From JAAZHD01 sp012510895 (lineage in GTDB: Bacteria > Bacillota > Clostridia > Caldicoprobacterales > DTU083): a DNA stretch of 64,000 nt. The stretch is from NCBI GenBank assembly GCA_050951465.1, contig JBMNJC010000028.1, forward strand, positions 107,763 to 171,762, read 5' to 3'. Under the pieces are notes generated by a model, which was not told the DNA's origin, did no database searches, and was given only the letters and a program-made list of their open reading frames with translations. Positions 1 through 7,643 of the stretch are shown one piece after another. A program made the position numbers and the translations under genes. Numbering within the stretch: position 1 is the first letter of the stretch; each line of letters starts with the position of its first letter.

Positions 1-888
1 CAAGAGGCAGCTTTTTATAAAGAAATTCGTCCGGTTCCCGGTAGTCTGCCGACTGCAAAGCAGTTGCACGGAAAAGAATTATCCTATAATAATATCAACG
101 ATGCCAATGGAGCTTTGGATTTACTTCGGGAATTTGAAAATCCTGCGGTAGTGGCAGTAAAACATGCAAATCCTTGCGGAGTTGGTACAGGAGCAAATAT
201 TTTCGAAGCATATCAAAAGGCATATGAAGCCGACCCTGTTTCTATTTTTGGAGGAATTATTGCTGCAAACAGACCGATAGATGAAGCAACGGCTAACGAG
301 ATTAACAAAATTTTTATTGAGATTGTGATTGCACCTGATTATTCTCCTGAAGCATTGGAGATTCTTAAAAAGAAAAAAAATATTCGAATTCTAACTCTGG
401 AAGATATCCAGGCTCCTGTGCCCTCAAATACTTTGGATATGAAAAAAGTTTTGGGAGGACTGTTGGTACAGAATTATAATGATAAACTGTTCAAAGAAGA
501 TGAGCCCTGGCAGGTAGTTACTGAAAGGAAGCCGACGGAGAAGGAAATAGATGACTTAATATTTGCCTGGAAGATCGTGAAACATACAAAATCTAATGGA
601 ATAGTTATTGGGAAGGACGGCCAGTCTTTAGGTATCGGCCCGGGTCAGGTGAATCGTATTTGGGCGGTTAATCAAGCTGTTGAAAGAAGCAGGGAAAAGG
701 TTAAAGGAGCTGTACTTGCATCAGATGCCTTCTTCCCCTTTGATGATTGTGTGGAGGCTGCAGCTAAGGCCGGTATTACGGCCATAATTCAGCCTGGAGG
801 TTCCATAAGGGATCAACAGTCTATAGATGCATGTAATAAATACGGAATCGCTATGGTATTTACCGGAATGCGGCACTTTAAACACTAA
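1..888 (+). CDS. purH: Bifunctional AICAR transformylase/IMP cyclohydrolase, C-terminal part
   Basis: This is the 3' part of purH; the reading frame is open from base 1, so the start lies upstream. The visible 295 residues belong to the AICAR formyltransferase domain, which makes FAICAR from AICAR and 10-formyl-THF before cyclisation to IMP. Diagnostic stretches are LHGKELSYNN near residue 22, the KHANPCGVG motif near residue 53 and the family-typical end FTGMRHFKH. The TTG at 64 lies inside the conserved LHGKELSYN block and is not a start. purD follows 123 bp downstream in the same direction, the usual late order of a Firmicutes pur operon. The identification is secure. Confidence 0.96.
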   Translation, partial: QEAAFYKEIRPVPGSLPTAKQLHGKELSYNNINDANGALDLLREFENPAVVAVKHANPCGVGTGANIFEAYQKAYEADPVSIFGGIIAANRPIDEATANEINKIFIEIVIAPDYSPEALEILKKKKNIRILTLEDIQAPVPSNTLDMKKVLGGLLVQNYNDKLFKEDEPWQVVTERKPTEKEIDDLIFAWKIVKHTKSNGIVIGKDGQSLGIGPGQVNRIWAVNQAVERSREKVKGAVLASDAFFPFDDCVEAAAKAGITAIIQPGGSIRDQQSIDACNKYGIAMVFTGMRHFKH

Positions 889-948
889 TTAATAATTAAT
901 AAAGTCAAAGAATATTGAACGATTATAAAGAAATCAATTTATGTATAC

Positions 949-1014
949 GAAAGGTGGTGCATGAAGTTCTCTTTTTAAAAGCATATTACAGTTAGAGAAC
1001 TTCTTACGCTGATG
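949..1014 (+). promoter_or_regulatory. Hairpin between Shine-Dalgarno and purD start codon
   Basis: A strong Shine-Dalgarno (AAGGTGG, 951-957) sits directly before an ATG at 961 that opens only a five-codon frame (MKFSF, stop at 976-978). A perfect 10-bp inverted repeat follows: GAAGTTCTCT (963-972) pairs with AGAGAACTTC (994-1003) around a 21-nt loop. The conserved PurD start ATG at 1012 has no good Shine-Dalgarno of its own. It is in the same frame as ATG 961 but separated from it by the TAA. Folding the hairpin would bring the ribosome site to about a dozen nucleotides from ATG 1012. The functional role is inferred. Confidence 0.6.
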
Positions 1015-2271
1015 AAGGTATTGGTAGTAGGCGGAGGCGGAAGGGAGCATGCTATTGTCTGGAAATTAAGCCAGAGTCCCCGGGTTACACAATTATACTG
1101 CGCCCCGGGTAATGGAGGCATTGCAGCCCTGGCCCGATGCATTGATATAAAAGCAACAGATCTTACCAGAATTCTTGATTTTGTAAAAGAAGAAAAGATT
1201 GATTTAACTGTGGTAGCTCCTGATGATCCTCTGGCGATGGGGCTGGTAGACATGCTGGAGGATAATGGATTTCGTGCTTTCGGTCCCCGCAAGGCTGCAG
1301 CAAGAATTGAATCCAGCAAAGTGTTTGCTAAGAAATTAATGAAGAAATATGGAATTCCTACGGCTGACTACGCATCATTCAATCAGTACGAAGATGCTAT
1401 TGCCTTCCTAAAGCAGGTATCCTATCCCGTTGTGATAAAAGCGGATGGGCTGGCATTGGGGAAAGGGGTTATAATTACCGATTCCAAAGAAAAAGCTGAA
1501 GAGACAATTTACGATATGATGTTAGGCAATAAATTCGGAGAGGCAGGCAAACAGATCTTAATTGAAGAATATATAACAGGTCCGGAAGTATCCATATTGG
1601 TTTTTATTGACGGTAAAACTTACATACCAATGGTAAGCTCTCAGGATCACAAAAGGGTCTTTGATAATGATGAAGGGCCTAATACAGGCGGAATGGGGGC
1701 CTTTTCTCCTAGTCCTCATTATACTCCGGATGTAGCAGCATATGTAGAGCAGAACATTATAGAGCTCACCATAAGAGCCATGGAAGAGGAAGGCAGACCC
1801 TTTAAGGGAGTATTATATTTTGGTTTGATGCTTACAGCCGATGGTCCTAAAGTCTTGGAATATAATGCAAGGTTTGGCGATCCGGAGACCCAGGTGGTTC
1901 TACCCAGGTTGAAAAGTGATTTACTAGAAATAATAGAAGCGATTATTGATCAGCGGTTGGGTGAGATTAAAATTGAATGGAACGACAAAGCTGCTGCTTG
2001 TGTGGTATTGGCTTCAAACGGTTATCCAGGAAGTTATGAGAAGGGGTTACCCATTAAAATCGGGCTGGATGAAAATGAGGAAGACATCTTTCTCTTCCAT
2101 GCCGGTACCGAAAGAATTGGAGAGAAACTGGTAACTAGTGGAGGAAGAGTTCTGGGTTTAACGGCTTTGGGTAATAACCTGGAAGACGCAGTTCGCAGGG
2201 CATATGAAAGAATTGATTGTATATATTTTAAGGGAATGCATTACAGAAGGGATATTGGCAGGAAGTTTTAG
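1012..2271 (+). CDS. purD: Phosphoribosylamine--glycine ligase (GAR synthetase)
   Basis: PurD joins 5-phosphoribosylamine and glycine with ATP to give GAR, the second step of purine synthesis. The 419-aa length is typical. The N-terminal nucleotide-binding motif is VLVVGGGGREHA (residues 3-14). The ATP-grasp core includes VIKADGLALGKGV (141-153), and the metal-binding segment EYNARFGDPETQ lies near residue 285. The start at 1012 is set by conservation (PurD proteins begin MKVLV.G.GGREHA), although its own ribosome site is poor (see the hairpin entry). It follows purH in the same direction. Confidence 0.97.
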   Translation: MKVLVVGGGGREHAIVWKLSQSPRVTQLYCAPGNGGIAALARCIDIKATDLTRILDFVKEEKIDLTVVAPDDPLAMGLVDMLEDNGFRAFGPRKAAARIESSKVFAKKLMKKYGIPTADYASFNQYEDAIAFLKQVSYPVVIKADGLALGKGVIITDSKEKAEETIYDMMLGNKFGEAGKQILIEEYITGPEVSILVFIDGKTYIPMVSSQDHKRVFDNDEGPNTGGMGAFSPSPHYTPDVAAYVEQNIIELTIRAMEEEGRPFKGVLYFGLMLTADGPKVLEYNARFGDPETQVVLPRLKSDLLEIIEAIIDQRLGEIKIEWNDKAAACVVLASNGYPGSYEKGLPIKIGLDENEEDIFLFHAGTERIGEKLVTSGGRVLGLTALGNNLEDAVRRAYERIDCIYFKGMHYRRDIGRKF

Positions 2272-2299
2272 GACATAACAGAGTTATGGGGTTGATTCT

Positions 2300-2680
2300 A
2301 TGATTTTTATATTCGGTATTTCAGACGGACATAAAGAATTGGATCATCACCAGCCTATAATATGCGATAGGTGCGGCAGGTACGGAAAGTATATGGTTTT
2401 TGTGGAATACATGTTTTTCAGCCTGTTTTTTATCCCCGTGTTCAAATGGAACAAAACTTATTATGCTAAGGCCAGCTGCTGCGGAACTATATATAAAATT
2501 GACAATGAAACAGGAAAGGCTATAGAAAAGGGTCAAAATGTTACTATAAGAAGAGAAAACTTACATGATGTTTACAGGGGACAACACATGGTCTTGAAAA
2601 AATGCAGTCAATGTGGTTATACTACAAATGAAGATTTCCAATATTGTCCCAAGTGTGCCCATTCTCTTGATGATCTGTAA
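2300..2680 (+). CDS. Small zinc-ribbon protein
   Basis: A 126-aa protein with two probable zinc-ribbon halves: CDRC at residues 22-25 and a CC pair in the middle, then KCSQCGY and YCPKCA near the C-terminus. Between them is a short hydrophobic stretch rich in Phe (about residues 34-50) that could touch the membrane. It matches the general zinc-ribbon-domain proteins of Firmicutes, whose function is unknown. It lies 28 bp after purD and 101 bp before the AMMECR1 fusion gene, in the same direction, but nothing in it points to purine synthesis. The ribosome site is weak (GGGG at 2288). Confidence 0.7.
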   Translation: MIFIFGISDGHKELDHHQPIICDRCGRYGKYMVFVEYMFFSLFFIPVFKWNKTYYAKASCCGTIYKIDNETGKAIEKGQNVTIRRENLHDVYRGQHMVLKKCSQCGYTTNEDFQYCPKCAHSLDDL

Positions 2681-2781
2681 ATTTACGGCCAAGTTGTGTT
2701 TCGGTTTTTCACAGATTCTGCACTGGTATCTTGCATAAGTGAAGTTATGAATACTACCGGTATTCAAGGAAGGTGATTTTA

Positions 2782-4230
2782 ATGGGTAGAATATCGGCAT
2801 ACTATGCCTTGCCTCATCCGCCCATTATTCTGCCTGAGGTAGGCAGAGGGGAAGAAGCGGCTATACAGGAAACCATAAATGCCTTTTATAAAGTATCCCG
2901 TGAAATTGCTGATATCAGGCCGGATACTATTATTATAGTAACTCCGCATGGTCCGATGTTTCAGGATACAGTTGCCATTGTGAAGAATGATGAAATACAG
3001 GGGGATATGAGTCAGTTTAGGGCACCAGGGGTAAAATTCCGCACAAAGATCGATATGGATTTGACTGATCGTATTATACAACTGGCAGAGGAACAGAATA
3101 TTGCTGCAGCAGAAATTACAAAGTCATCAGCAAGAAGGTACGGTGTTTCTTTTGAGCTGGATCACGGCACCATGGTTCCAATGTATTTTGTCAATAAGGA
3201 ATTCAATGAGTATCAGCTGGTTCATATAACATATGGTTTGCTTTCGAAAATACAATTATATAAATTTGGAATATGTATTCAAAAAGCGGTAGAAGAATGC
3301 AAAAGAAATGTTGTTTTCATTGCCAGCGGAGATCTTTCCCACAGACTTATACACGATGGACCTTATTCCTACAGTCCTTACGGGGAGAAATTTGATAATG
3401 AAATAAAACGACTCCTGGAAGAAGGGGATGTAGAGGGGATCCTTTCTATGGACTCCGTTATGATCAGAGAAGCAGGAGAATGTGCTCTCCGTTCATATTA
3501 TATTCTTCTGGGGGCTATGGATGGATATGATTTCAAAGGCCAAACCCTGTCTTATCAAGGTAATTTCGGAGTAGGATATCTTGTCATGAGTTTTCATATT
3601 GAAAAGAACGAAGAAAAATCAACAAAAGGGCAAGGAAATAAGGCAGGCAGTTTAATTGATCGAATTATTCGTAAAAAGGAAAATGAATTTCAAAATAAAA
3701 ACATTAAGAAGAATCCAAATGTCAGATTAGCCGGAGACAGCTTGATGTATTACTTGGTGCACGGCCGTAATATGAAATACATTCCTTCATATGTTACTGA
3801 TGATATGAGAAATGAAAAGAGAGGGGTTTTTGTATCTCTTAAGAAAAACGGAAACCTACGAGGCTGTATTGGAACCATAGTGCCGACAACTGACAGTTTG
3901 GCCAGGGAAATCATGAGAAATGCAGTGGAGGCAGGTATTTATGATCCCAGATTTCAACCGATAACTTTAAAGGAGTTAAATGAACTGGAGATATCTGTAG
4001 ATATCCTGACTGAACCGGAGCCTGCAGAACTCAGTCAGCTGGATCCAAAGAAATATGGTGTCATTGTAAGAAAAGGAAATCAGACAGGTTTGCTATTGCC
4101 CGATCTGGAAGGGGTAGATACTGTTGAGGCACAGCTTAATATAGCCCTGCAAAAAGCAGGCATACCTCCTGACTCTTCCTATTCCATAGAGAGATTTCAG
4201 GTAATTCGATATGAGGATGAAAAACCATGA
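2782..4230 (+). CDS. AmmeMemoRadiSam system protein A: LigB-like dioxygenase + AMMECR1 fusion
   Basis: 482 aa with two domains. Residues about 5-270 resemble class III extradiol ring-cleavage dioxygenases (LigB type), with an early His in LPHPPIILPEVG and an ASGDLSHR motif near residue 186. Residues about 310-480 are an AMMECR1 domain with the hallmark LRGCIGT. The start is the ATG at 2782, 6-7 nt after AGGAAGGTG; the GTG at 2773 lies inside that ribosome site. The gene overlaps the next one by four bases (ATGA), so the two are probably translationally coupled. This protein and its radical SAM partner are recognised as a conserved set (AmmeMemoRadiSam) without a settled reaction in bacteria. 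Substrate and product are unknown. Confidence 0.85.
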   Translation: MGRISAYYALPHPPIILPEVGRGEEAAIQETINAFYKVSREIADIRPDTIIIVTPHGPMFQDTVAIVKNDEIQGDMSQFRAPGVKFRTKIDMDLTDRIIQLAEEQNIAAAEITKSSARRYGVSFELDHGTMVPMYFVNKEFNEYQLVHITYGLLSKIQLYKFGICIQKAVEECKRNVVFIASGDLSHRLIHDGPYSYSPYGEKFDNEIKRLLEEGDVEGILSMDSVMIREAGECALRSYYILLGAMDGYDFKGQTLSYQGNFGVGYLVMSFHIEKNEEKSTKGQGNKAGSLIDRIIRKKENEFQNKNIKKNPNVRLAGDSLMYYLVHGRNMKYIPSYVTDDMRNEKRGVFVSLKKNGNLRGCIGTIVPTTDSLAREIMRNAVEAGIYDPRFQPITLKELNELEISVDILTEPEPAELSQLDPKKYGVIVRKGNQTGLLLPDLEGVDTVEAQLNIALQKAGIPPDSSYSIERFQVIRYEDEKP

Positions 4231-5219
4231 TCCAGGATGCCTTGTTTTGGAATAAAGAGGGTAACAGAGTCCGCTGTCAGTTATGCCCGCATCACTGTCT
4301 GATTGCTGATGGTAAATCGGGAATATGCTCTGTCCGCCTTAATGAAAATGGGAACCTGAAAACCTGCAGCTATGGAGATATCACTGCCCTGGCCATGGAC
4401 CCTATCGAGAAAAAACCCTTGTATCACTACAAACCCGGAACTTATATTTTGTCGGCCGGCAGCTTTGGATGCAATTTTTCCTGTGATTTCTGTCAGAATC
4501 ATTCCATTGCTCACTCCGACCATTCCACCAGAAGCACATATCTTTCACCTGAACAACTTATCGCATATATAAGGAAAGCAGAGGGGAATACAGGCATTGC
4601 ATTTACCTATAATGAGCCTTCCATATGGTTTGAGTATATTTATGATACAGCCAGGAAACTCAAAGAGACTGATTCTCGGTTCAGTGTAGTACTTGTCACA
4701 AACGGATATATAGAGAGAGAACCGCTGAAAAAGCTTCTTCCTTACGTTGATGCCATGAATATAGATTTGAAATCAATGCAGGACAGTTTTTATCGAAAAA
4801 CATGCGGAGGAAGGCTGGAACCGGTTTTAAGCACTATTGAACTTTCTTATGAAATATGCCATATTGAGGTCACCACCCTCCTGGTAACCGGCTTGAATGA
4901 TTCTGTAGATGAAATAAGTGAATTATCCAGGTTTCTTTCAGATCTGGACAGGGACATACCCTTACATCTGTCCAGATACTTTCCCTCTTATAAAATGAGA
5001 AGATCTCCCACGCCCGGGGATGTGATGATACGTTCCGCAGAGATTGCCGGAAAGTATTTAAACTATGTATACCTGGGCAATTTTGCAGGTTACGATAATT
5101 CAACTTACTGTCCCGAATGTAATGCTCTGTTGATAAAGAGAACAGGCTATGAAGCTGAATGTCTTATCACCGAAGAAGCTTGTTATCAATGCAGACGCCC
5201 GATATCCATAATACTATAA
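4227..5219 (+). CDS. AmmeMemoRadiSam system radical SAM enzyme
   Basis: A 330-aa radical SAM protein with the cluster-binding motif CNFSCDFC (Cys 82, 86 and 89). Extra cysteines lie before it (CQLCPHHC at 17-24, C34) and at the C-terminus (CPEC near 295 and CYQC near 320), which could bind further metal or fold a zinc ribbon. The arrangement is that of the pyruvate-formate-lyase-activase-like COG1180 family, in the subgroup paired with AMMECR1. It overlaps the preceding AMMECR1 gene by four bases. The target of the radical chemistry is unknown; modification of a protein or small molecule handled by the partner is only an inference. Confidence 0.9.
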   Translation: MIQDALFWNKEGNRVRCQLCPHHCLIADGKSGICSVRLNENGNLKTCSYGDITALAMDPIEKKPLYHYKPGTYILSAGSFGCNFSCDFCQNHSIAHSDHSTRSTYLSPEQLIAYIRKAEGNTGIAFTYNEPSIWFEYIYDTARKLKETDSRFSVVLVTNGYIEREPLKKLLPYVDAMNIDLKSMQDSFYRKTCGGRLEPVLSTIELSYEICHIEVTTLLVTGLNDSVDEISELSRFLSDLDRDIPLHLSRYFPSYKMRRSPTPGDVMIRSAEIAGKYLNYVYLGNFAGYDNSTYCPECNALLIKRTGYEAECLITEEACYQCRRPISIIL

Positions 5220-5227
5220 GAAAATTA

Positions 5228-5255
5228 AAGAATAGGCCTTTTAAAGCCTATTCTT
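5228..5255. terminator. Bidirectional hairpin between convergent genes
   Basis: AAGAATAGGC (5228-5237) pairs with GCCTATTCTT (5246-5255) around an 8-nt AT-rich loop. It stands between the radical SAM gene and the convergent osmC-like gene, whose stop codon lies inside the right arm. The flanking T-runs are short, so termination is likely but not strong on either strand. Confidence 0.6.
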
Positions 5256-5667
5256 CTACAATTATTTCATAGGTTATAGGAGCAGCCTTTCTCAGCATAG
5301 CGGATACTCCGCAGTATCTTTCCTGAGACAGAGAAACTGCCCGTTCCAGCTTATCCATGGGCAGATCCTTGCCTCTGAAGCGATAGATCAGATGAATTTT
5401 GGTATATACTTTTGGATGTTCATCTGAGCTTTCGGCTCTTGCTTCCAGGCGCATATCATCTGGTTTTATCTTCATTTTATTTAATATTGATACCACGTCG
5501 ATTCCGGTACAGCCTATCAGTCCGGCAAGGAGAAGCTTTTTTGGACGGGGCCCCAGATCATTCCCTCCGATTTCCTCGCTTGCATCTACTATCAAGTTAT
5601 GCCCGTCCAGATCCATCTGAAAAGCCATGTTTCCGGTTAAACCTGCTTCTACTGTAGTTTGTGCCAT
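5248..5667 (-). CDS. OsmC family protein
   Basis: A 139-aa OsmC/Ohr-fold protein. The two conserved cysteines are present: C53 in LIGCTGIDV and C119 in RYCGVSAML. The N-terminal EA.L.GN.AFQM.LDGH segment is typical of the YhfA-like subgroup. OsmC proteins reduce organic or fatty-acid hydroperoxides through these cysteines, but this subgroup is less well characterised than Ohr. The start has a good ribosome site (AAGGAGTGA) on the minus strand. The gene is convergent with the radical SAM gene and appears to be transcribed alone. Confidence 0.88.
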   Translation of the reverse strand: MAQTTVEAGLTGNMAFQMDLDGHNLIVDASEEIGGNDLGPRPKKLLLAGLIGCTGIDVVSILNKMKIKPDDMRLEARAESSDEHPKVYTKIHLIYRFRGKDLPMDKLERAVSLSQERYCGVSAMLRKAAPITYEIIVEE

Positions 5668-5823
5668 AAAAAGTCACTCCTTCATTTTTATTTTGTCCCG
5701 ATAATATTGATCATAGTATAGATAGACATTTCAATTCTGGTTCAAACATTGGTTGCAGATGTATCTTATGTATTATTATACCATTATAATATAAATCTTG
5801 TTATGCTGTTGGAATGAATATAC

Positions 5824-5852
5824 TTGACTTTCGGGAAACCCTGGTGTAAATT
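5824..5852 (+). promoter_or_regulatory. Promoter of the purine permease leader
   Basis: TTGACT at 5824-5829 is followed after 17 bp by TAAATT at 5847-5852. It lies about 35 bp upstream of the guanine riboswitch. The -35 is good and the -10 moderate. Confidence 0.55.
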
Positions 5853-5886
5853 ATTTATGTGATTAATTGAATTATTTTGTCGACCT

Positions 5887-6042
5887 CACTCATATAAGCC
5901 TGCAAATCTGGTGCAGGGGTTTCTACGTGGCAACCTTAATTGCCTACGCTATGAGTGTTCGTTGTGCTTTTTATAACAACCCGGAAGATTTTTCGGGTTG
6001 ATATACCAAGCAGCCGGATGAACACTTTAAAGGCTGTTTTTT
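5887..6042 (+). promoter_or_regulatory. Purine riboswitch (guanine/hypoxanthine type) with terminator
   Basis: The aptamer spans 5887-5957. P1 is CACTCATA (5887-5894) with TATGAGTG (5950-5957); P2 is closed by CCTGCA/TGCAGG; the conserved core GTTTCTAC and the J3/1 sequence GCTATG are present. The C in GCTATG is the ligand-contacting position that is C in guanine aptamers and U in adenine aptamers, so guanine/hypoxanthine is predicted. Downstream, CAGCC (6011-6015) and GGCTG (6032-6036) plus six Ts form a terminator. AGTGTTC (5954-5960), overlapping the 3' side of P1, is complementary to GAACACT (6020-6026) in the terminator loop, giving the competing antiterminator. This is an OFF switch. 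Confidence 0.93.
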
Positions 6043-6119
6043 CATTATAAAGGGATCCCTGCCAGTGTATATTCAGTGAGTAAAACAAAATAATATTAAC
6101 GAACAGGGGGAATTCATCC

Positions 6120-7532
6120 ATGGAAAACTTCTTTAAACTTAAGGAAAACGGGACCAATGTCCGTACGGAAATCCTTGCCGGATTCACTACCTTCTTTGCC
6201 ATGGCCTATATCATCATGGTTAATCCGAGCATACTGGAGATATCAGGAATGCCCTGGGGAGCCGTATTTCTGGCTACCATCATTGCTTCCATCATTGGTA
6301 CTCTGGTAATGGGTTTGTTCGCTAACGTTCCATACGCGCAAGCGCCTGGCATGGGGTTAAATGCATTCTTTGTGTTTACTGTAGTTATTACTCTGAAGTT
6401 TACCTGGCAGGAAGCATTGGCAATGGTATTCTTATGCGGTGTTATCAATATTTTGATTACAGTCACCCGCATACGTAAACTGATCATTAAGTCAATTCCT
6501 GAAAGCTTGCAGAATGCCATTGGCGGTGGCATCGGTATTTTTATTGCCTATATAGGTATCAAGAGCGCCAATCTGTTAACATTTACTTCTGATCCAGGTA
6601 CATATGAGCAGCTGGGAGAAGGTGGAACTGTAATTGCCAGCTCTGCTGCCGTACCAGCACTGGCACCGCTTAATACACCTGCTGTACTTCTTGCAATATT
6701 CGGACTGATACTTACAGTTATTCTTATTATTAAAAATGTCAGAGGTGCAATCCTGATCGGTATTATAATTACTGCAATACTGGGTATTCCATTTGGTGTT
6801 ACCAAGTTAGGTGAGACTGTCAGCTTTGGTGAAGCAATTTCCCAATTACCTCAAACCTTCCTGGCTGCTTTTGGAAACCCGGGACTGTTGTCCTTGTTCT
6901 CTGATGCCAGCAAGATACCGTTGGTACTTATAACTATTTTCTCCTTCAGCTTATCTGATACCTTTGATACAATAGGAACATTTATAGGAACCGGTCGTCA
7001 AAGTGGAATATTCAGCGACAAGGATATCAAAGCTATGGAAGAAAGCACTGGATTTAAATCCAAGATGGACAAAGCCTTATTTGCGGATGCCATAGCAACT
7101 TCTGTAGGTGCTGTCTTCGGAACTTCCAACACAACTACTTATGTGGAAAGTGCAGCGGGGATTGGAGTTGGCGGTCGTACTGGCCTGACCAGTGTGGTTG
7201 TAGCTATTCTGTTTGCAATTAGTGCATTCTTTGCACCTGTAATCAGCGCGATTCCCGGTGCAGCTACTGCTCCTGCACTAATCATTGTTGGTGTTATGAT
7301 GCTTTCCTCTTTCAAGGAAATCAACTGGACAGACTTTTCAGATGCGGTACCGGCCTTCTTCGCAGGAATCTTTATGGCATTGGTATATAGTATCTCCTAC
7401 GGTATAGCAGCCGGATTTATCTTCTATTGCATAGTAAAACTGGTTAAAAGGGAAGTCAAAGACATTAATCCGGTTCTTTGGGTATCGACAATATTATTCA
7501 TATTAAACTTTATACTAATGTCCTTAATTTAG
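6120..7532 (+). CDS. NCS2 family purine permease (PbuG/AzgA type)
   Basis: A 470-aa integral membrane protein with about 12-14 hydrophobic segments. The N-terminus (F.L...GT..RTEILAGFTTFFAMAYI.) and the following VNPSIL are typical of the AzgA/PbuG branch of nucleobase transporters, which take up guanine, hypoxanthine or adenine. The substrate is supported independently by the guanine-type riboswitch in its leader, which would shut expression off when guanine is plentiful. The ribosome site is AGGGGG at 6106-6111. A strong terminator follows, so it is monocistronic. Confidence 0.94.
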   Translation: MENFFKLKENGTNVRTEILAGFTTFFAMAYIIMVNPSILEISGMPWGAVFLATIIASIIGTLVMGLFANVPYAQAPGMGLNAFFVFTVVITLKFTWQEALAMVFLCGVINILITVTRIRKLIIKSIPESLQNAIGGGIGIFIAYIGIKSANLLTFTSDPGTYEQLGEGGTVIASSAAVPALAPLNTPAVLLAIFGLILTVILIIKNVRGAILIGIIITAILGIPFGVTKLGETVSFGEAISQLPQTFLAAFGNPGLLSLFSDASKIPLVLITIFSFSLSDTFDTIGTFIGTGRQSGIFSDKDIKAMEESTGFKSKMDKALFADAIATSVGAVFGTSNTTTYVESAAGIGVGGRTGLTSVVVAILFAISAFFAPVISAIPGAATAPALIIVGVMMLSSFKEINWTDFSDAVPAFFAGIFMALVYSISYGIAAGFIFYCIVKLVKREVKDINPVLWVSTILFILNFILMSLI

Positions 7533-7566
7533 GTTCTTCTAACAATATTTAATGAGAAAGATATAA

Positions 7567-7606
7567 AACGCTATCTTCCGATGAATTCGGAGGATAGCGT
7601 TTTTTG
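7567..7606 (+). terminator. Rho-independent terminator after permease
   Basis: AACGCTATCTTCCG (7567-7580) pairs with CGGAGGATAGCGTT (7588-7601), and six T residues overlap and follow the right arm. It closes the permease transcript just before the convergent dapB gene. Confidence 0.92.
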
Positions 7607-7643
7607 TGCTGTGTAATCTAACAAAAAATTTCAACTTGTTGAC

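Noticed and set aside
975..1319. 114-codon minus-strand frame opposite purD
   Set aside because: A shadow of the conserved purD reading frame with no ribosome site.
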